In this document: piece after piece, positions 7,413 through 9,911 of the stretch
Layout: each line of letters opens with the position of its first letter
How positions within the stretch are numbered: the first letter of the stretch is position 1
DNA from: an uncultured Lachnospiraceae bacterium
GTDB taxonomy: Bacteria > Bacillota > Clostridia > Lachnospirales > Lachnospiraceae
Direction of reading: 5' to 3'
Assembly (NCBI GenBank): GCA_900313435.1
Contig: OMRF01000204.1
Location: forward strand, 1-9,911
DNA length: 9,911 nt
The notes under the pieces: generated by a model
Told to the model about the DNA's origin: nothing
What the model saw: the letters and a program-made list of their open reading frames with translations, nothing else
Database searches by the model: none
Program-made: the position numbers and the translations under genes

Positions 7413-8219
7413 TCACTTCAAAAGCTTCTGCAGTTTCTTTTTTGCGGAAGCGTCAATCTTTTGCCACAGTCCCTTCAGCTGCCGCTTGTGCCGGCAAAGT
7501 TTTTCCGTGCAGTTTTTGCAGGTGATGAAATCATTGGTATTATCAGAGAACCGCTCGGGATGTCTCCAAAAGGTGATCTCCCAACGGAGCAGAAGAAGTC
7601 CCGACATGGCAAGCAGGGTCCAGGTGTAGGGCGCCGGAACGAAGAAGAGCGGCGTGAACATCATGGCGAAATCCCAGTTGTAGATGCGGCAGGTGGCGCA
7701 GCAGCGGTTCTTGAGCAAAAAGGTCTGGAAGGGACAGAAAAATAATATGCAGATGATATCGCAGACCGAAAAGGCAGAGGAAAGAAGGATCATGAAGTCA
7801 TTGCTCACGATCCCGATCATGTTCAGTGCACCTATCAAAACATTTCCGCCGATCCAGATCAGTGCCACGAGAACTGTGGAGTGATTGTCCTGGATGATTA
7901 TCTCCGTACGGCCTGTCTTTATATAGTTTCTTGCGAACTGCTTCTGACAGCCCGGGCTTCTGACTTTTGACGGAAAGAACCTGAAGGTCATCTCTATGGT
8001 AAAGAGGAACCAGAATAAAATGATGAGCGTCGTATTTTCCTCTATGTGGTATATGATGCCCTTCTCTCCAACGGTAAGATTCCTTATCCAGATGATAAAG
8101 AATGTCAGAAAAAGCCCGCTCCTCCAGATAAGACTGAAGTAATGGGCAACCATTACAGCGGACAGCTTCATTTTGGGAGCTGTCTTGTTTTTTTCTTTTT
8201 TATTATTATCTGTTTCCAT
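7413..8219 (-). CDS. Cysteine-rich polytopic membrane protein, function unknown
   Basis: A 268-residue protein that I do not recognise as a named family. A polar, Lys-rich N-terminus (2-18) precedes hydrophobic segments near 31-47, 63-80, 115-136, 140-165 and 184-212, suggesting about five membrane passes. It has ten cysteines, clustered as Cys153, Cys157, Cys162, then CCATC (Cys173, Cys174, Cys177) just before the last helix, and CKNCTEKLC (Cys234, Cys237, Cys242) in the basic C-terminal tail. The CxxC spacings suggest metal binding or redox chemistry, but this is inference. The ATG at 8219 has an in-frame TGA six codons upstream and no Shine-Dalgarno sequence; the next ATG (codon 17, at 8171) also lacks one. 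A TATAAT sits only nine bases before the ATG, so the message is probably leaderless. It is convergent with the receiver gene. Confidence 0.8.
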   Translation of the reverse strand: METDNNKKEKNKTAPKMKLSAVMVAHYFSLIWRSGLFLTFFIIWIRNLTVGEKGIIYHIEENTTLIILFWFLFTIEMTFRFFPSKVRSPGCQKQFARNYIKTGRTEIIIQDNHSTVLVALIWIGGNVLIGALNMIGIVSNDFMILLSSAFSVCDIICILFFCPFQTFLLKNRCCATCRIYNWDFAMMFTPLFFVPAPYTWTLLAMSGLLLLRWEITFWRHPERFSDNTNDFITCKNCTEKLCRHKRQLKGLWQKIDASAKKKLQKLLK

Positions 8220-8228
8220 CGCTTGCGT

Positions 8229-8237
8229 ATTATATCA
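8229..8237 (-). promoter_or_regulatory. Extended -10 promoter of the membrane-protein gene
   Basis: Minus strand TGATATAAT at 8237-8229 is a perfect extended -10 element. No good -35 lies 16-18 bases upstream (only T-rich sequence of the preceding terminator); a TTGACA at 8247-8242 is only seven bases away and cannot pair with it. The expected start at about 8223-8219 is at or within four bases of the ATG at 8219. Confidence 0.6.
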
Positions 8238-8243
8238 CTTCTG

Positions 8244-8291
8244 TCAAAAATAAAAAGTGGGGCAGTCTTTTGTGATTTAAAAGACCGCCCC
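8244..8291 (-). terminator. Intrinsic terminator of the cytolysin-family gene
   Basis: On the minus strand, arms at 8291-8279 and 8271-8259 form a 13-bp stem (GGGGCGGTCTTTT with AAAAGACTGCCCC, one G-U pair) around a seven-base loop, followed by CAC and T5-A-T5. It starts 20 bases after the TGA of the cytolysin-like gene, and its T-tract abuts the promoter of the next gene. Confidence 0.92.
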
Positions 8292-8311
8292 CATCTTTAA
8301 GTTATACGAGT

Positions 8312-9911
8312 TCAGCAGCCGAAATTGTATTCCTGATGGCTGTCGCAGTCTGAATCCGAGAAGATCTGATTACCATTTACCTTTATGGAGAATGAGACGC
8401 TTCGGACCGTTCCGCCCCACGTTATCTCGATGTCTTCAGCGGCTCCCTTGTCAAGTGTCCAGAAGACACCGCTGTAAGGCCAGTTCGTTCCCGCCACGAT
8501 ATCGAGACTGAAGCCGAACTCAGCGTATTTTCCGTCGAACTTCCTCGACTGATCACCGGTGCTTGCATCCATGAGCTTTTCCCAGGGACCAAGGGAAAGC
8601 TTTCCTTTATCGTCAACTCCCGTGATAGGCCTTCCGTAAAGCTTCTGGGCACCACATCTGTAAGCACCGCCGTTGTTCGTCTTGAAATTAACTTCCTTCC
8701 TGGTCTCGACAGTGGTCTTCACATAATCGGTGGATTTCTTAACCATAGCGGGAGAACCGTCATCTAGGAAGTGGGTGCTGTAGCCCATGAGGGCCGCAGC
8801 GGAACCCTTCTTAAAATTCACATCCTGAGCTATGATCTCGTTCACCTTGGAGATATCCTTTGTATTTGCGACAAGCTCACCGGCTGTGCTTGTAGAGCCG
8901 CCGTATGCATATACTGCAAAGGTGGTGTTGTCCATGACGTTCTTGTATTTGGTGTCATTGCTGATCTTATTGCCGACTATGGATGCGTTCCAGGCTGCAG
9001 CCACATCTGTCGAGGTTGATTCCGTCGAGAATCTGACTACGATCTTTCGTCCAAAGGACACGCTTGTCACGGCCGCAAGTCCGGGATTTGAAGTATCAAC
9101 GCCGTTTGCCTTAAGGTCATCGGTAGTTACAGCATCCGGGCCGCTATCCACAACGAGGTCTGAAATGGTAAGGTTGTCGATCCTTGCCGTATAGTAGATC
9201 TGGTTGAAGATAACCAGCATCTCCTGCTTTTTGCCTTCGGAAATAGCCTTCAAGTCGACTCCGAATTTTTCCCCTGCGCCCTTTATTCCAAGATCGGTCT
9301 CGATCTGCTTTTCCGAATAGACCATGCTGGAGGTACTGCTCAGCTTAGCTGCGGCGGAGTTCCCGGAATCAAGCCACTTCGTGACTATCGTATTGATAGC
9401 GGCCTGGACATTTCCCTGGGTAGGGTTTTCCACGATGGCCGGAGGCTGGGTGTTGTTGTTTAAGTCAACGCTGATCTCCACCGGCTTTCTTTTGATATCG
9501 CCTCCTATAATGACGCTCGGCTTCCCGTCCACGAGATTGGAATCCGCATGGATGATGGAGCCCGGCCAGATACCGTTCTGGTTTGCCTCAAGGGTGACAA
9601 GATCAGCCGTTCCGTTTTCAGCCTTTTCCAGGACTCTCCTGACTATCACAAAGCTTCCGTTCTCTCCGGGGGAGGCTGTATTTGGCTCAATTGTTACATC
9701 TGTTCCCTTGTCGACAAGGAGCTTAGCCTTATCCTTACCCTGAAGGATCTCCTTCAAATATGCCTCAAGCGCCCTGCCTTTTCCGCCCCCGCGGAAGACT
9801 TCTTCCTCGGAAGATGCGCTGAGCTTCGAGGTGGCCGCCTGATTTCCGCACCCCGAAAGAGCGGCGCTTGCAAGACAAAGGGAAAGCATCACCGAAAGAG
9901 CCCCTGCGATC
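8312..9911 (-). CDS. Cholesterol-dependent cytolysin (CDC)-family lipoprotein, 5' end missing
   Basis: Numbering is from the GTG at 9892, but the frame stays open to the right edge: the codons before it (IAGALS) extend the hydrophobic signal core and no basic n-region is seen, so the real start lies outside. The signal ends in LSGC (Cys15), a lipobox. From about residue 107 the protein follows the thiol-activated cytolysin family: GIWPG, VDGKPS, KRKPVEISVDL, NPTQGNV, SSMVYSEKQI, NQIYYT, SFGRKIVV, the Gly331-Gly332 hinge in YAYGGS, then KSTDYV and GGAY entering domain 4. These match perfringolysin-type proteins in order and spacing through the pore-forming domain. Domain 4 diverges: ECTGLAWEWWR is replaced by PYSGVFWTL (472-480), and the cholesterol-recognising Thr-Leu pair is Thr495-Val496 in WGGTV. 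The tail extends beyond the usual end, with Cys516 and a terminal Cys526. Family members oligomerise into membrane pores; target and lipid specificity here are unknown. Confidence 0.92.
   Translation of the reverse strand, partial: IAGALSVMLSLCLASAALSGCGNQAATSKLSASSEEEVFRGGGKGRALEAYLKEILQGKDKAKLLVDKGTDVTIEPNTASPGENGSFVIVRRVLEKAENGTADLVTLEANQNGIWPGSIIHADSNLVDGKPSVIIGGDIKRKPVEISVDLNNNTQPPAIVENPTQGNVQAAINTIVTKWLDSGNSAAAKLSSTSSMVYSEKQIETDLGIKGAGEKFGVDLKAISEGKKQEMLVIFNQIYYTARIDNLTISDLVVDSGPDAVTTDDLKANGVDTSNPGLAAVTSVSFGRKIVVRFSTESTSTDVAAAWNASIVGNKISNDTKYKNVMDNTTFAVYAYGGSTSTAGELVANTKDISKVNEIIAQDVNFKKGSAAALMGYSTHFLDDGSPAMVKKSTDYVKTTVETRKEVNFKTNNGGAYRCGAQKLYGRPITGVDDKGKLSLGPWEKLMDASTGDQSRKFDGKYAEFGFSLDIVAGTNWPYSGVFWTLDKGAAEDIEITWGGTVRSVSFSIKVNGNQIFSDSDCDSHQEYNFGC
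8453..8479 (-). other. Divergent undecapeptide of the CDC-family protein
   Basis: Codes for PYSGVFWTL. It aligns with the CDC undecapeptide through SGVFW opposite TGLAW: the signature Cys is Tyr473, one Trp (Trp478) is kept, and the following EWWR is reduced to TL. The thiol that gave the family its name is therefore missing from this loop. Confidence 0.75.

Noticed and set aside
7394..7445. Possible terminator hairpin between the convergent genes (GAAGT...ACTTC)
   Set aside because: Only five pairs with a 12-base loop and no T-run directly after the stem.
8242..8247. TTGACA on the minus strand as -35 of the membrane-protein gene
   Set aside because: Spacing to the TATAAT is only seven bases, and no -10 lies at the right distance downstream.

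Overview
The window looks like a chromosomal segment of a low-to-moderate GC Gram-positive anaerobe of the Clostridia, most likely Lachnospiraceae-like. This is inferred from strong AAGGAGG-type ribosome binding sites, lipobox signal peptides, a large dCache hybrid kinase ending in an HPt domain, and a lipoprotein nuclease carrying a C-terminal Cys/His module that I associate with this group. No similarity search was possible. There are no tRNA, rRNA, CRISPR or insertion-sequence signals.

Layout. On the minus strand at the left edge, a MIF/tautomerase-family protein (750-1094) is followed 24 bases downstream by an MBL-fold hydrolase that runs off the window (1-725). A 100-base gap holds two promoters aimed at each other, one for each direction. 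The plus strand then carries four tightly spaced genes: a PAP2-family membrane phosphatase (1195-2139), a lipoprotein DNA/RNA non-specific endonuclease (2167-3177), a 1248-residue hybrid sensor kinase (3195-6941) and a receiver-only response regulator (6959-7393). Gaps of 27, 17 and 17 bases and no visible terminator suggest one transcription unit. On the minus strand follow a cysteine-rich polytopic membrane protein of unknown function (7413-8219), then a promoter and a strong intrinsic terminator, then the terminator's own gene: a cholesterol-dependent-cytolysin (CDC) family protein with a lipoprotein signal (8312 to the right edge, 5' end missing).

How the genes may work together. The kinase and the stand-alone receiver contain every residue of a His-Asp-His-Asp phosphorelay, with two extracytoplasmic dCache sensors at the input and no recognisable DNA-binding output. 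The lipoprotein nuclease and the cytolysin-like lipoprotein are both predicted to sit outside the cytoplasmic membrane, so the segment is rich in envelope functions. A single coordinated system is not demonstrated.

Most notable points: (1) a CDC-fold protein with a lipobox and a strongly altered undecapeptide whose signature Cys is replaced by Tyr; (2) a kinase with a tandemly duplicated TM-dCache-TM-HisKA unit, in which the first HisKA is a fossil lacking the phosphoacceptor His and its ATPase domain; (3) a face-to-face promoter pair; (4) a membrane-protein gene whose predicted transcript starts almost at its ATG.
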